From Pseudopithomyces maydicus (taxonomy: Eukaryota; Ascomycota; Dothideomycetes; Pleosporales; Didymosphaeriaceae), in NCBI GenBank assembly GCA_026873275.1, contig JANTUC010000005.1:248001-312000 (forward strand): a DNA stretch of 64,000 nt, read 5' to 3'. The position numbers and the translations under genes are program-made. Shown here one piece after another: positions 22,457 to 32,942 of this stretch; the first letter of the stretch is position 1; the number at the start of each line of letters is the position of its first letter. Below the pieces are notes generated by a model. It worked only from the letters and a program-made list of their open reading frames with translations, had not been told where the DNA came from and searched no databases.

Positions 22457-24937
22457 TTACTCCGCAGCTTTCAGAAGTTTTGGCTCAACCAACTCAGCAA
22501 ACATTCCCTCCCAGATGCCGTCGTCATCTTCATCCTCTTCATCGGCCATACTAAAGCCGCTGAAAGTACTTTTGATGGGTTTTCCCTGATCATCGAGCTT
22601 CGTCTCCGTCCTGTTCGGAATGTCGCGCGTTGCGAGCTTGAGTCTGAATGTGCCAGCTCCGTTTCCTGAATCGCCTTCCTTGTCGACGATAGCAGTCTTG
22701 TAAGCGCTGATGTTAGGGGTGACCGTGACGGGGTCAATTGTCCAAATCTTAAACACAACGACTGCGCCGACTTGTATGTGTGAAGGTTGCAATGCAGGAA
22801 GTACGGATATATCATCCGGAAGGGCCGGCAGGTCGTCCTTGATAGCGAGTTGTACGTCTTGCATGATCTGCGACTCTATAGCATCGGTGGAGTCGGAGCT
22901 TGCTTTCAACGTCTCTGGTGAGTCGTCATAATCAAGCATAGGGGTCTCTTCTGGTTCCTGGTCCACGTTGTCAAGTGGCCATTGTTCCTGCTCTTGACTC
23001 TGCCTGGCCTTCTTCTTTTTCTTTCTTTCCTTCTGTTGATTCTCACGCATTAGTTTGCTAGCCGGATCCCAGTGTTGTTCGAACGGAAACGGCGGCGTGC
23101 TGAGTTCGTGCTCTTCATCCCAACTCTCGAAAGCAGAGAGGTTGATGCGAGTCTTCCAAAAGTCAGGATCGGAAGCACCCTCAGGCTCTGGGGGCTCCTC
23201 GACTACAGGTGCCTTCTTAGACTTCCGCTCAATGTTCTGTGGACGGGTCAGTTTACACATGTGGCCATCAGAACGGAGTTTACTTACCACAGCCTGGCGC
23301 TGAAGAATCCGACCAATAGCTGAAACATCTGGTCGAAGTCGTTTGGCCGGAGTCGCCGCCGTCTCAGAGTCTTTCCTGGTAGCAGAATCTGCTGTGATGG
23401 TGGGGGATGCAGTCCCGCTGGGAACTTCGCTCATGCGCTCTACGATTTCTTGTGCTGGTGATTTTGCCTCTGTGACTTCCACATTAGGAGTGTTCAGATT
23501 CAGCCGTGCCAAAAGCTCTTCCTTACGACGCGCAAGCTCGGCTGCTTCATCTTCCAACGTCTCCGCATTAGACTCATCAATGTCTTCATCTAAACGTTTT
23601 CTTTTGCCCGTGGGCTGAGACACGAATTTAGAGGATGACATCTCTTTTGAACTTGACTGGCTTACCAAGGTCTCATCCAAATACCTCTGTAGGTCGGCAA
23701 ACGTAGCGTCCGGATGCAGCTTGCCCTCGGCCTTCAACTTCTTTAGTTTAGCCGATGTTCTACGCCTTCTGTTCCTGCTTTGAGTGTTTGTGGAGCCCGT
23801 ATGAGGTGGTGCAGGGTGTTTCGAAGTCTGGATTTCCGGTCCACTGTCACTGTCACTGTCGCTGTCACTGTCGCTGTCACTGTCGCTGTCACTGTCGCTG
23901 TCACTGTCGCTGTCACTGTCGCTGTCACTGTCGCTGTCACTGTCGCTGTCACTGTCGCTGTCACTGTCGCTGTCACTGTCTTCCACACTGTCGCTATCAC
24001 CGTCACTGTCACTGCCACTGTCGCTCCCACTGTCGCTCCCACTGTCACTTTCACTTTCCGAGTCTGAATCAGTGGACTCCGAAGCACTGCTTGATTCCAA
24101 GTCGGAGGCTGGTTGGTCCAGGGGAGGTGGTTCAATTTTTCTAACGGAAGCTGTGTCTGAGCCGCTGTTCGTGTCGGATCCTGATGATGAATCGGATGGT
24201 GATTGCATTGGCGCATCGGATGCTGCAGAAGAGCTCTCAGCGTCGCTATCCGAATCTACCGAGCCTTCGCTGATATGTCCTGGTACAAAATCTTCATCTT
24301 CGTCACTATCGTCACTACCGAGCCAATCTTCGCCCTCGGCATCCGCAAATTGCACCTCTTTTTTACTGCCCTTGGACAACTTACCGGATGAGGGTGGAGG
24401 TGCGTGGTCGGCCGTGGCGATCAGGTTCGAGCCCTCTGACAGCTCACTGTCCTCGATCCTGTTTTCTTCTAGGCGGCGGCGCTTGCGTGGCGGGATCGCA
24501 ACGGCGGGGCGATGTGGCTGTCGCAGGTATGGGCGACCGAAGGGTATACCGTCAACGAGATGACGTCCGTCTTCAGATATCTGATTGCGACCGCAAAGCG
24601 TGCGAGATCTAACTTCAGCGGTGAGGAGAGGTCGAATGCTACAGGCGACGAGTTAGCAGTAGCACATGATACAGACATTAGAAAATCCAACTTACGAAAC
24701 AACGTCTTCCTCTTTCAAGGTCTGCAATACAGGTGAGAAGTGCAAGCACTCGAACCCTCCAACCTCAACAACGTAGTCCTCCAGACCCCATTGCTCAGCC
24801 TCAAGTGGGATTATGCGGTTGACGTCCTCGAGCAGTCGCGCGACTGTGTATGCTGCCGGGCTCGCCGTGTCGGGAATGGCCCAAAGGATGTTCGACGGTG
24901 GCAGGTTGTGCCTTTGAACGGTGAGTCGAACACGCAT
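22457..24937 (-). CDS. Coilin-like nuclear protein with long Ser-Asp repeat
   Basis: Exon 1 is 24696..24937; exon 2 starts at 24638 and runs to 22457. Inside it 23237..23287 is a second, in-frame 51-nt intron (GTAAGT, CTGAC branch, CACAG), giving about 742 aa. The N-terminus (MRVRLTVQRH, LEDYVVEVGGFE, LKEEDVVSIRPL) looks like the ubiquitin-like self-association domain of coilin, the Cajal-body scaffold. A basic segment with PPRKRRRLEE follows, then a very acidic Ser/Asp region with a near-perfect SDSD repeat, a KRKRLDED nuclear-localisation-like motif, a conserved FWKTRINLSAFESWDEEHELSTPPFPF block, and a C-terminal part (GAVVVFKIWTIDPVTVTPNIS, then FRLKLATRDIP) suited to a Tudor-like fold. 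The order matches coilin. The function is inferred from architecture only; filamentous fungi lack well-characterised coilins. Confidence 0.75.
23843..23980 (-). repeat. Coding 12-bp tandem repeat (Ser-Asp)n
   Basis: About eleven copies of CTGTCACTGTCG on the plus strand, encoding SDSD on the minus strand; looser copies continue to about 24060. Copy number is likely to vary between strains, which would change the protein without shifting frame. Confidence 0.92.
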
Positions 24938-25704
24938 CGTGGTCAGCCCGTGTGCATATCAGCTTGTTGTCTTGTTGCTAGGGAGATTTCTCGTGGTCTT
25001 TAGCAGGCGGAGATAATAATGTTGGGAGCTTGGGCCAGTTATCATGTGACTTGGCGTCATGAATCATTCTATATATGGTTAGTGTATAAAATGCCCCGCT
25101 TTCCCGCAACTGACGCGTTGAGTGCAGGTGTCCCTCGTTGTTCGTGCATAACCTACTTTGCTACTCGGCTCTTTGATATGTTCATGCGAAGAATGTGCAT
25201 GCCACTCACTGGGTGTTTCTATTTTTCGTCAGAGAGTTAACACTCATTCCGACATCCGACATTTCCCTTTTCAATCGTGCTCACTAGAGTTATTGAGCAC
25301 CAAGCATTTTGCCCCAAACGTCTGAAGAGAACATTAACATTACGAGGGTAATTCCGTGATTTCGAGTGGGACAATGTGCACGGCAGATCATAGTAGCTCG
25401 TAGGAGGTTATGACAGAGACATCCCAAAAGACCAGGAAAAAAAACTCTTCAGAATCTTTGATACACTCGATCGATCTCACCGCATTCATCTAAAAAGTCT
25501 AAATAGAACTGATACCTGCTGGGTTGTGCCACATTTCCATTGATCAACACCGTGATGAGTCAATTCTGTCTGAACGGACACCGAGTTTTGCAGGTTGCAT
25601 GCCTTGTTGTATAAATCGTTCGGGCGAAACCCTCTGCGACCACGGCTTTTAAATCCACCGCACCGCACCCTTTCAATTGCCAGGAGCTCGAACAAACCGT
25701 CATC
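24938..25704. other. Intergenic region
   Basis: Divergent promoter area between the coilin-like gene and the small membrane-protein candidate. No gene seen. Confidence 0.45.
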
Positions 25705-25996
25705 ATGTCTTGCATCTCTGTTCACTCCCATCCTGCTGTCAAAAGGGGTCTAGTTGCCATGGAGCGATGGACCATCATTTTGACGTGCTCATGGTTTGCA
25801 TTAAGCAGGTGGCTTGGCTTTTCACTCCGCGCTTCACATGGTAAGTTCCCCAAAATAATTAGTCCTGAGATCTCTAAGACTAGCCTTAGTGCTTCTCCTC
25901 GTCATATTGGTACGCAAACTCGGGCAAGATTGGAAGCGATATGACTTACATGCAAACAGACAGTATTATGGCTTCTTCAGCGCACCATTACTATAG
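25705..25996 (+). CDS. Candidate small membrane protein, 82 aa
   Basis: Exons 25705..25840 and 25884..25996 are joined by an intron with GTAAGT donor and CTAG acceptor that keeps frame. The product has a hydrophobic segment near WTIILTCSWFALSRWLGFSL and another created at the junction (ALVLLLVILV), then a charged tail RKLGQDWKRYDLHANRQYYG. No family is recognised. Support rests only on a clean intron and continuous hydrophobic character, so it could be chance. If translated from the internal ATG at 25759 it would be about 64 aa. Confidence 0.35.
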
Positions 25997-26389
25997 CTCA
26001 TCTTCAATGGGGGCCTATGGTGGACTTGTTAACACTTCTTTCAACTGAAGCGCATTCATGGAAAGAAGACCTAGATTGGTTGATAAACTTCTATCTGATT
26101 GCGGTACGGCGAGGCTAGACAGAGGTGGGCGCTGCGCCACATAGCTAATCCCGATTTCCTGTTATTGTGGTACCGACGCCGCAACCAATATTACTAGCTG
26201 ACCCCTGTAGATTGCTCCCCTGTCTGGGATCACATTCTCGTGTGGCCCCGCCGCGGGGGCTTGTGGATTTCCTGCTCGTTCTTTGCCCCCTCTTTACTTT
26301 TGGTGCACTTTCTATGCCTTTGACAGCCCGTCTCTACCGAACGTTAGTACTCACTCAAGTCCCCCTCTCATTTAAGGCAGCACGACACC
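25997..26389. other. Intergenic region upstream of the second P450
   Basis: No gene supported; overlapping frames here are shadows of, or chance frames next to, the P450. Confidence 0.45.
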
Positions 26390-28150
26390 ATGTTCGCGGC
26401 AATATTCTTTTCTATCGCAGCACTACCGTTCATTCTGGTCATCTGGTCTTTGATATCTCTCAATACAAATTTGCAAAAAGCACGTGCCATAGGTTTTCCA
26501 ATTCTTGTACGATATATTACCCCGACGAACCCGTTATGGATGGCTTTCGGTGGCAAACTGGTACGTCTAGCACGGCGCTTTGGCATTGCCACGGAACATT
26601 TTGACCGGTTCTATCTTTTTGGATGGGATGCAAACGAAAGATATCGCGTTCACGAGGAGTTCGGCGACGTATTCACCCTAGTGTCGCCGGGTGGTAATTG
26701 GATATACATTGCAGATCCTAAGGTTGCTTGGGACGTCCTTAAACGACCCCGCGATTTCGGCCGTAATGTTGAGCAACTTGCTGTATTAAATGTTTACGGA
26801 AAGAATCTGTCGACTACGGAAGGTCATGAGTGGCAGAAACATCGCAAGGTCACTGCAGCTATATTCACAGAGAAGAACAATGAGCTTGTGTGGCAATCAT
26901 CCCTTGCGCAGGGGCATGAGATGCTTGAGTATTGGCTCTATCGCGCTCCATCCCCAATCAGAAGCGCTGCAGACGATTGCAAGACATTTACCCTCAATGT
27001 GCTTGCAGCCGCACTCTTCACCAAACCGTACCCCTTCGAAGGACAAGAGGAAATGGAGAAGCGAGTAGCTGGGTCGTTCGACCCGTCGGACGATTCTTAC
27101 CAGTACCGCGACTCTTTCTCAAAAATTCTTCGAGGCATTATACCCATTGCAATCTTTGGTGGCGAAACGCTGAGATCCTCATTATGGATGCCATCTTCGA
27201 TGAAGCAAATCGGCGATGCAGTTGAAAATTTTAGGTCATATGTTGTCGGCATGATTGAGAAGGAACGAGGCGACATTGAAAATGATGCATCTACACGCAA
27301 AGATCTTGTGTCGTGCTTGGTACGCGCATCTTTAGCGCAAGGAGGTGAAGGTCGCGATATGACCATCACCGAGCAGGACATAGTCAGCAATACGTTTGTG
27401 TATGGCTTCGCCGGCAACGATACCACAGCTATCTCACTCGCTCATACCATAGTAAACTTAGCCGCAAATCCCACCATTCAAGAGTGGATCGGGGAAGAAA
27501 TCAGCTATTACTGCCAAGGAAACGATTTCAATGACTGGCCATACGCTACATGGACGAAACTGAAACGATGTCAAGCCGTAGTGGTAAGTATTTAAGCCTA
27601 CAGTCCTTCGCAGTGTCACTGATATCTTCCACAGATGGAAACTCTTCGACTTTGCCACCCGCTTGGATCTTCATCGAAGCTCACCAAAGACGCTTGCGCT
27701 TTGAAAGTAGAGGGAGAAACATACACAATCCCTGCGCGATCTAACGTCCAAGTAAACTTTTGTGCCCTGCACACCAACACTGAAATCTGGGGAAACACTG
27801 CTTTGACTTGGGATCCGAAACGTTTCATCAACACACAGGATGGAGCGAGTGATACAGAATTTCCGTTAGAAGAGTTCCATACGTTCGCCGATGGAGAATA
27901 CATGCCATGGTCTCATGGAGAGAGAGTATGTCCGGGCAAGCGGTTTTCGCAAGTCGAACTTGCTGCTGTTCTGGCAGTACTGTTTCGAAACTACCGAGTG
28001 AAACCAGTGCCAGAGGCAGGAGAATCAGATGTAGACGCAAGGCGGAGGGCCCAGAAGATTTCTTTGGACATTCAGATGACGCTTCTCAATGAGATGTATC
28101 AACCGGAAAGGCTAGGGTTAAGATGGACAAAAGCAGGGCAAGAAGTTTGA
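26390..28150 (+). CDS. Cytochrome P450 monooxygenase (CYP4-clan-like)
   Basis: Exons 26390..27583 and 27635..28150 give 569 aa. An N-terminal anchor (IFFSIAALPFILVIWSLISL) is followed by FGDVFTLVSPGGNWIYIADP, GKNLSTTEGHEWQKHRK (C-helix WxxxR), the I-helix FVYGFAGNDTTAIS, the ExxR motif METLRLCHPLG immediately after the intron, and the heme loop MPWSHGERVCPGKRFS with the Cys ligand. The usual Phe of FxxGxRxCxG is Trp. The intron 27584..27634 is canonical (GTAAGT to CACAG). It is clearly a different family from the P450 at 17.8 kb. The subfamily and substrate cannot be told from sequence alone, and no partner genes for a pathway are adjacent. Confidence 0.85.
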
Positions 28151-28577
28151 GCGAAATCAATTTGACAACATGGATCAATTTATCACCACAATAGAGATGC
28201 GAGGCATGGTCAGCCATTCGCCCGGCCAGTTGGAGCAAAGCAAGACTCGAAAAAATCAGTCTATTATCTTCCTTGAAAGGAAGCTGCTTATCACGAATAA
28301 AAAACTGATTGATCGCAGTATTTTGTTGCCGAAGAGATCATGATTTTCCTACCATCACGTGATATACATGGGTCGGGTCGGTTACCTGGCGACAAGTAAG
28401 CCCTGGAGTCGTCGTAAAATCGTGAGTCAGCGTCGTTGCAACTCGGCTCCCACGCAGGAGTATATTAATACAACAAGACACGGTATATATTCTTAGCTTT
28501 ATCCCAAGCTATCACTCGTTCATTCCAGGCTGCTGTCGAAGAGTCAACAACACAACAGATTAGCACATCCAACAAGT
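28151..28577. other. Intergenic region with TATA-like element
   Basis: The 28459..28470 region (AGTATATTAATA) lies about 110 bp before the F-box gene start and is a plausible core promoter. Nothing else recognised. Confidence 0.45.
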
Positions 28578-30367
28578 ATGCACGCTATGACGCAGGCGAT
28601 TCGCCAAAAGGTCACGCTACGGGATCTACCAAACGAAGTTCTTTTGAATATCTTTGACAATTATCTTTATACGTTTCCTGTCCGCGAACCTCACCGATAC
28701 TATGGAATCCCTGATGATCCCGACCGGAACACGCTCTATAATCTCCGACTGGTCTGCCGAAAATTCAACGCCATCATTAGCCCTTTACTTTGCCCTGTTT
28801 TGACTGTAGACTTGAGTTCTGCATCGATGGTTCGCCTAGAAGGACTGCTTTCCAATGACTTAATTGCAAGGGGGTGCGTGGCATTGATATAAGCCTTCGC
28901 TTTCGACCTCGCAGTATGGCGAAAAGCTTTCTGAAATTTTTTTCACATGCAGAAGCCATACTTTCGAAGGCCTTTAGTGAGTGTGACTGGCACACCGAAT
29001 ATCAGAATTACGAAGAAGATGATAAGTCTGAAGATGCTATTATCTATCGAGACTATGAGAGGGCTTGGGGCGAGCTGGCTCGAATATCACGTGCGTGGCA
29101 CGTTTTTGTGGAGCGAAACCATTCCAAATCAGATAGGGAAGAGATGGAGTATGGCTTGGAGATCCCGGAAATATTAAATAACTGTAATGCGCCTGTGAAC
29201 GAGCACGAAGAAACCAAGGAAGCCTTGAAGGCACAAGCCGTCTTACAACGCTCCTTCAGCGACTATTCTATTTCCCACGAGGACCAGCTACGTATCGTAG
29301 GCGATGGATCTTTTGTACAATGTCTCAAAATCGCACTTTCTCGTTGCGCACCGTCACCTTACATTTGGTTCAATGACAATCATAGTGGGAAGTATGATCT
29401 GGCTAACGGTGCTATTCCTCTAACGACTAAGAAGGATGCTTTGCATGAAGCATTAATACGACCCCACGAATGGCTGACCATTGAGAGCGATCTTTGGGAG
29501 GAAGAAGATAATGACACGGATCTATTCTTTCCTGGGCGTATCATAACTGCTCTACCCATTGCCTGCCACAATGCTGGCATCAAGTTACGAGGACTACAGA
29601 TTGACTGTTTCCCCTTGCTGAGAGGCTACAGTAGCCTTGTTCCCGATGCAATCGAGCGTGGAGAAAATGAACCCATGGATCCTTGGACTCTGTTTGCAGC
29701 AGCTTGTAACGGACTGGAAAGTTTTAGCTTCGGGGCGCGAGGTATGAATTGCACGCCACTACGTCCCCACCGACAAAGTAAATCGGACATGGCAATCATA
29801 AACAGCTGTATTGGATCAGCATGTTCAGGGCCGTATTTGAAGATATTTTCGCTAAGCATGAGCCCATTCGAAGTACGTATATTTAATGGGGAAGAAGAGG
29901 AAGAGTTGCACTATCCGGTCTCGCCAATTCTGAGAGCGCTGAGATCTACGTGCTTACGCAGCATTTCACTTAGTGGGGTGGATGTTCGTGAGTATGAACT
30001 CGCCCAGCTTGTGAATTCACTATCTGCGTCGCAATTTGACTACCTATATTTCTCATTAATGACACTCTCAAGTGGCAGTTATGGAGAGGTCATGTGTACA
30101 CTTCGAAAACTAGTAACGTCTCGCCAACAAATCAGTTCGTCAAAGCCGCAAATTAGGCTCTATGAATTACAGGGAGCAGAGTTCGGAAAGCCTTCTACGT
30201 TCACAAAGAGCGACTACTGGATGTATAGTAGTGACGAGGATGGCGAGGGATTAAGGAACAACGTGGAAGAGCAGCAGCGCCAGGCTCTTCTTATGGAAGT
30301 TGAGGAATGGATTGAAACTATGGAGACTGATAAACCGAATCCACTATCCGAGTTCTCGACGCTCTAG
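28578..30367 (+). CDS. F-box protein (apparent 1-base frame break)
   Basis: F-box proteins link substrates to SCF ubiquitin ligases through Skp1. Residues about 12-65 carry the F-box (VTLRDLPNEVLLNIFDNYL, then LYNLRLVCRKFNAIISPLL). After LLSNDLIARG the frame changes at the GGGGG run 28870..28874 and continues as VRGIDISLRFRPRSM through a long C-terminal region without recognisable repeats, ending NPLSEFSTL. Adding one G restores ARG-GVRGIDIS and a 596-aa protein; 1790 bp is one base short of a multiple of three. The downstream frame alone has no good start codon where it opens. The C-terminal part should recruit a substrate, which is unknown. Confidence 0.72.
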
Positions 30368-31205
30368 ATACAGATCCTTCAATGCACTACAATTTACAAC
30401 CAAGAATTGATCGTATATTGCTCTTACTGTAGGTGAAAGAAGAAGAAAATAAAATCCCTTTCTCTACTATGAATTTAGTCAATACATCAGGGAATCGCTT
30501 AATCACCGCGCTTTCAAGAGTCATATGGCTAAACCAACGCTTGGTCATGCTGAGAGTTCTTTGACTTGAATGCCTAGGGCTTTCAAGGCTGTATTCTTAG
30601 ATCTTTCAGTGGTAATGCACATAGATAGTCGAGGTAACCCATGCATATTGTGCCAAGTCCAGCCTGGGGATCTTTCAACTTTCAGCTGATGCTTGGCGTA
30701 CTCTCGTATATCACTGATTGCTTTCTGCTGATGGCTGTCAGCCATCGCCCGTAAGCACGAATGCTAACCACGTAGCACTTCCTTGTGATGGGACAGCAAG
30801 ATGAGCTTGTAAACAGCTTAGCGGATGCAGCTCTACACTGCTTAGTAGAAATCTTGGGCAGATAAGCCATAGATTTAGTGGTTGTGAGCCAGTAATACTG
30901 CATCCTCACTACTCATTGTGGGCACCATGTTAGCGTTAGGGCGATTGCTTAGCCAAGGTCAACTCAACTACCATAAACAAACTTGTGTGGTCAGAACTGA
31001 TGCAACTTCTCAATTTATTTATCAGATAGCGCTGAGTTCAGATGCATGAACGCGGCAGATGGAAAAAAGAAGATTTTACATATATGTAGGAACTGAGCGA
31101 TGAGGGAACACCACATCACACCTGTATCTCTCATTGAATGCAAGGCCACGAAATATAAATCCGACATCTTCCTCGCTTATCTATCAGAAGAATAGATTAT
31201 ATAAG
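30368..31205. other. Intergenic region
   Basis: Two overlapping antisense frames (30545..30909) of 66 and 75 codons show no family signal. The stretch also holds the uncertain 5' end of the epimerase-like gene. Confidence 0.4.
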
Positions 31206-32321
31206 GTGAGCAAAATACTTCTTACCGGCGCCACAGTCTACGTAGGAGGCACTGTTCTCTCTCAGCTCCTAGGGAGTACTGAGCCGAGTATTTCACAATT
31301 AAACGTGGATTTACTTGTTCGCAATGTCTCCCAAACAGAAAAGCTCAGAGAGACCTATGGTAGCCGCGTCAATACGATCCAATGGCTCGGTTTACAGGAT
31401 GTTGCGTTTGTGGAGGACACGGCTGCCAACTATGACATTATCATCAACACGGGCTGCGGTTTTATTGCCTCAGGCGCTCTCGCTTTTGTTAGGGGGCTCT
31501 CTCGCCGCTTGAAAGCTGGACAACCCACGCCATGGATCTTTAATATTTCAGGCTGCACGAACCTGGCGGACCGTCCATTAACGCAACCAAAGGATACGGT
31601 GCCGCCACGAGAATGGGACGACGAGAAAGACGCTACTGCAATACTGGAGTTCATGAAATTGCTTGAAGAGGAAGAGCCTTATTCGCAACGAACAACCGAA
31701 GTTGGGATTCTGGCAGCTGCAGCTGACAGTGGTGTCCAAGCCATCAGCGTGAATGTGCCTTGCATATTTGGTGAAGGAACCGGACTATTTAATCGACAAG
31801 GTCTGGTCATTCCTCTATTAATGCAGTACGTGTTGCGTCACGGCAATGGCTTTAAACTCAACGACACGGCAAATTTCGACTGGGTGCATATTCTTGATCT
31901 CGCAGACCTTTATGTGCTGCTCGTTCGCACAATTCTCGAACGCAGCGACCGTGGTGTTGGATACCTACCATCGGACGTGCTATTTTCAGTTGTCGGCCAT
32001 ACGCACATGACTGAGATCAATCAACGGTGTCTAGATACTGCATTTGAGGATGGTATACTACCACGAAAGCATACGACAGAAGTCAAGGAAATGAGACTAG
32101 TGTCTCTCGAAGAGATTGCGGACGAGCTGACAGCGGGGCGAAGAGATGTTGCGGAGCGCGGATGGGCAGGACACAAAGCTACACATGCCAAACGTGCAAG
32201 AGCGCTCCTGGGATGGGAGCCGAAGCGTCTACAAGAAGCATGGAAGAATGGATTTAAACACGCGCTTGATATCACAAAACAGGGACAAGAAGGCAACACC
32301 ATTGAAAATTGTATTGGTTAG
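31206..32321 (+). CDS. NAD(P)-dependent epimerase/dehydratase-like protein with abnormal N-terminus
   Basis: A single long frame encodes an extended short-chain dehydrogenase. It has a beta-strand plus loop KILLTGATVYVGGTVLSQLL, NISGCTNLADRP, the conserved NVPCIFGEGTG, and FDWVHILDLADLYVLLV, ending with a C-terminal domain. Two oddities are seen. There is no ATG in frame before the conserved start: where relatives would read Met-Ser-Lys the codon is GTG (31206). And the nucleotide-binding motif TGxxGxxG reads TGATVYVG, with the second Gly changed to Val. An upstream ATG at 31100 could reach this frame through a putative intron 31124..31205 (GTATCT donor, TAAG acceptor), giving MREHHITP-VSKIL, but this is weak. 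The rest of the frame, about 370 codons, is open with no break. It may be a functional variant or an early pseudogene. Confidence 0.6.
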   Translation: MSKILLTGATVYVGGTVLSQLLGSTEPSISQLNVDLLVRNVSQTEKLRETYGSRVNTIQWLGLQDVAFVEDTAANYDIIINTGCGFIASGALAFVRGLSRRLKAGQPTPWIFNISGCTNLADRPLTQPKDTVPPREWDDEKDATAILEFMKLLEEEEPYSQRTTEVGILAAAADSGVQAISVNVPCIFGEGTGLFNRQGLVIPLLMQYVLRHGNGFKLNDTANFDWVHILDLADLYVLLVRTILERSDRGVGYLPSDVLFSVVGHTHMTEINQRCLDTAFEDGILPRKHTTEVKEMRLVSLEEIADELTAGRRDVAERGWAGHKATHAKRARALLGWEPKRLQEAWKNGFKHALDITKQGQEGNTIENCIG

Positions 32322-32942
32322 GATTTCCTTCTGCAGATGCACGTTCACTGTTGGGAATGGTTGATATCGAGGAGCAAGTGATTTTGTTTTGTTATGTGTA
32401 GGGGTTTGGGGGCTGTTGGACGGTAAAACCCCACAAAAACCTTATATCTGTTTTCTTATGTTTTCTTATTAGTTTTCAGAGACACAAAAACTCTATATAA
32501 AGAGGACATCTTACCTGACAGTTAGAAATAGCCGCCGCATTGCTTTAATCTATGAAATTGCAGCACCCCGAGAAATCTGACTGCAATGAAGTGGAAGACC
32601 ATACAAACCGGTACTACCAAGCTGTGGCGACAATGTTAACTTTTCTGAGAACATATATCACACATTCTGAAGTTACAAAGCATTTGACAGGATGACTCTT
32701 CAACGCGTTTGAACGTCTGCACGAACCGAGTTTTTAGCGTAATAATTTCTGTTTGTGCGGTTCATTTCAACGTTGAAACATATCCAAGGCAGCAATAATA
32801 GAGCGACTTGCACGGACTCGGCTTATGTGAATGGCAAACGCGATAAAACTTCTGCCTTGGCGCCCCATTGCCCACTATATATACACCTCACCCCCAAAGA
32901 TCTTTTCTTCCTGTACCTTCTTCTCGGAAACTCAACATCAAT
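32322..32942. other. Intergenic region with TATA element
   Basis: TATATATA at 32875..32883 lies about 65 bp upstream of ATG 32943, a good core-promoter position. Otherwise nothing is recognised. Confidence 0.5.

Noticed and set aside
23743..24216. Open frames on both strands over the Ser-Asp repeat
   Set aside because: A 12-bp tandem repeat keeps all six frames open; only the minus frame continues into conserved domains.
17828..28150. Secondary-metabolite cluster around the two P450 genes
   Set aside because: No PKS, NRPS, terpene or DMATS backbone gene, and intervening genes include housekeeping-type functions.
30545..30909. Pair of overlapping antisense frames
   Set aside because: Could not be joined by good splice sites into anything recognisable.
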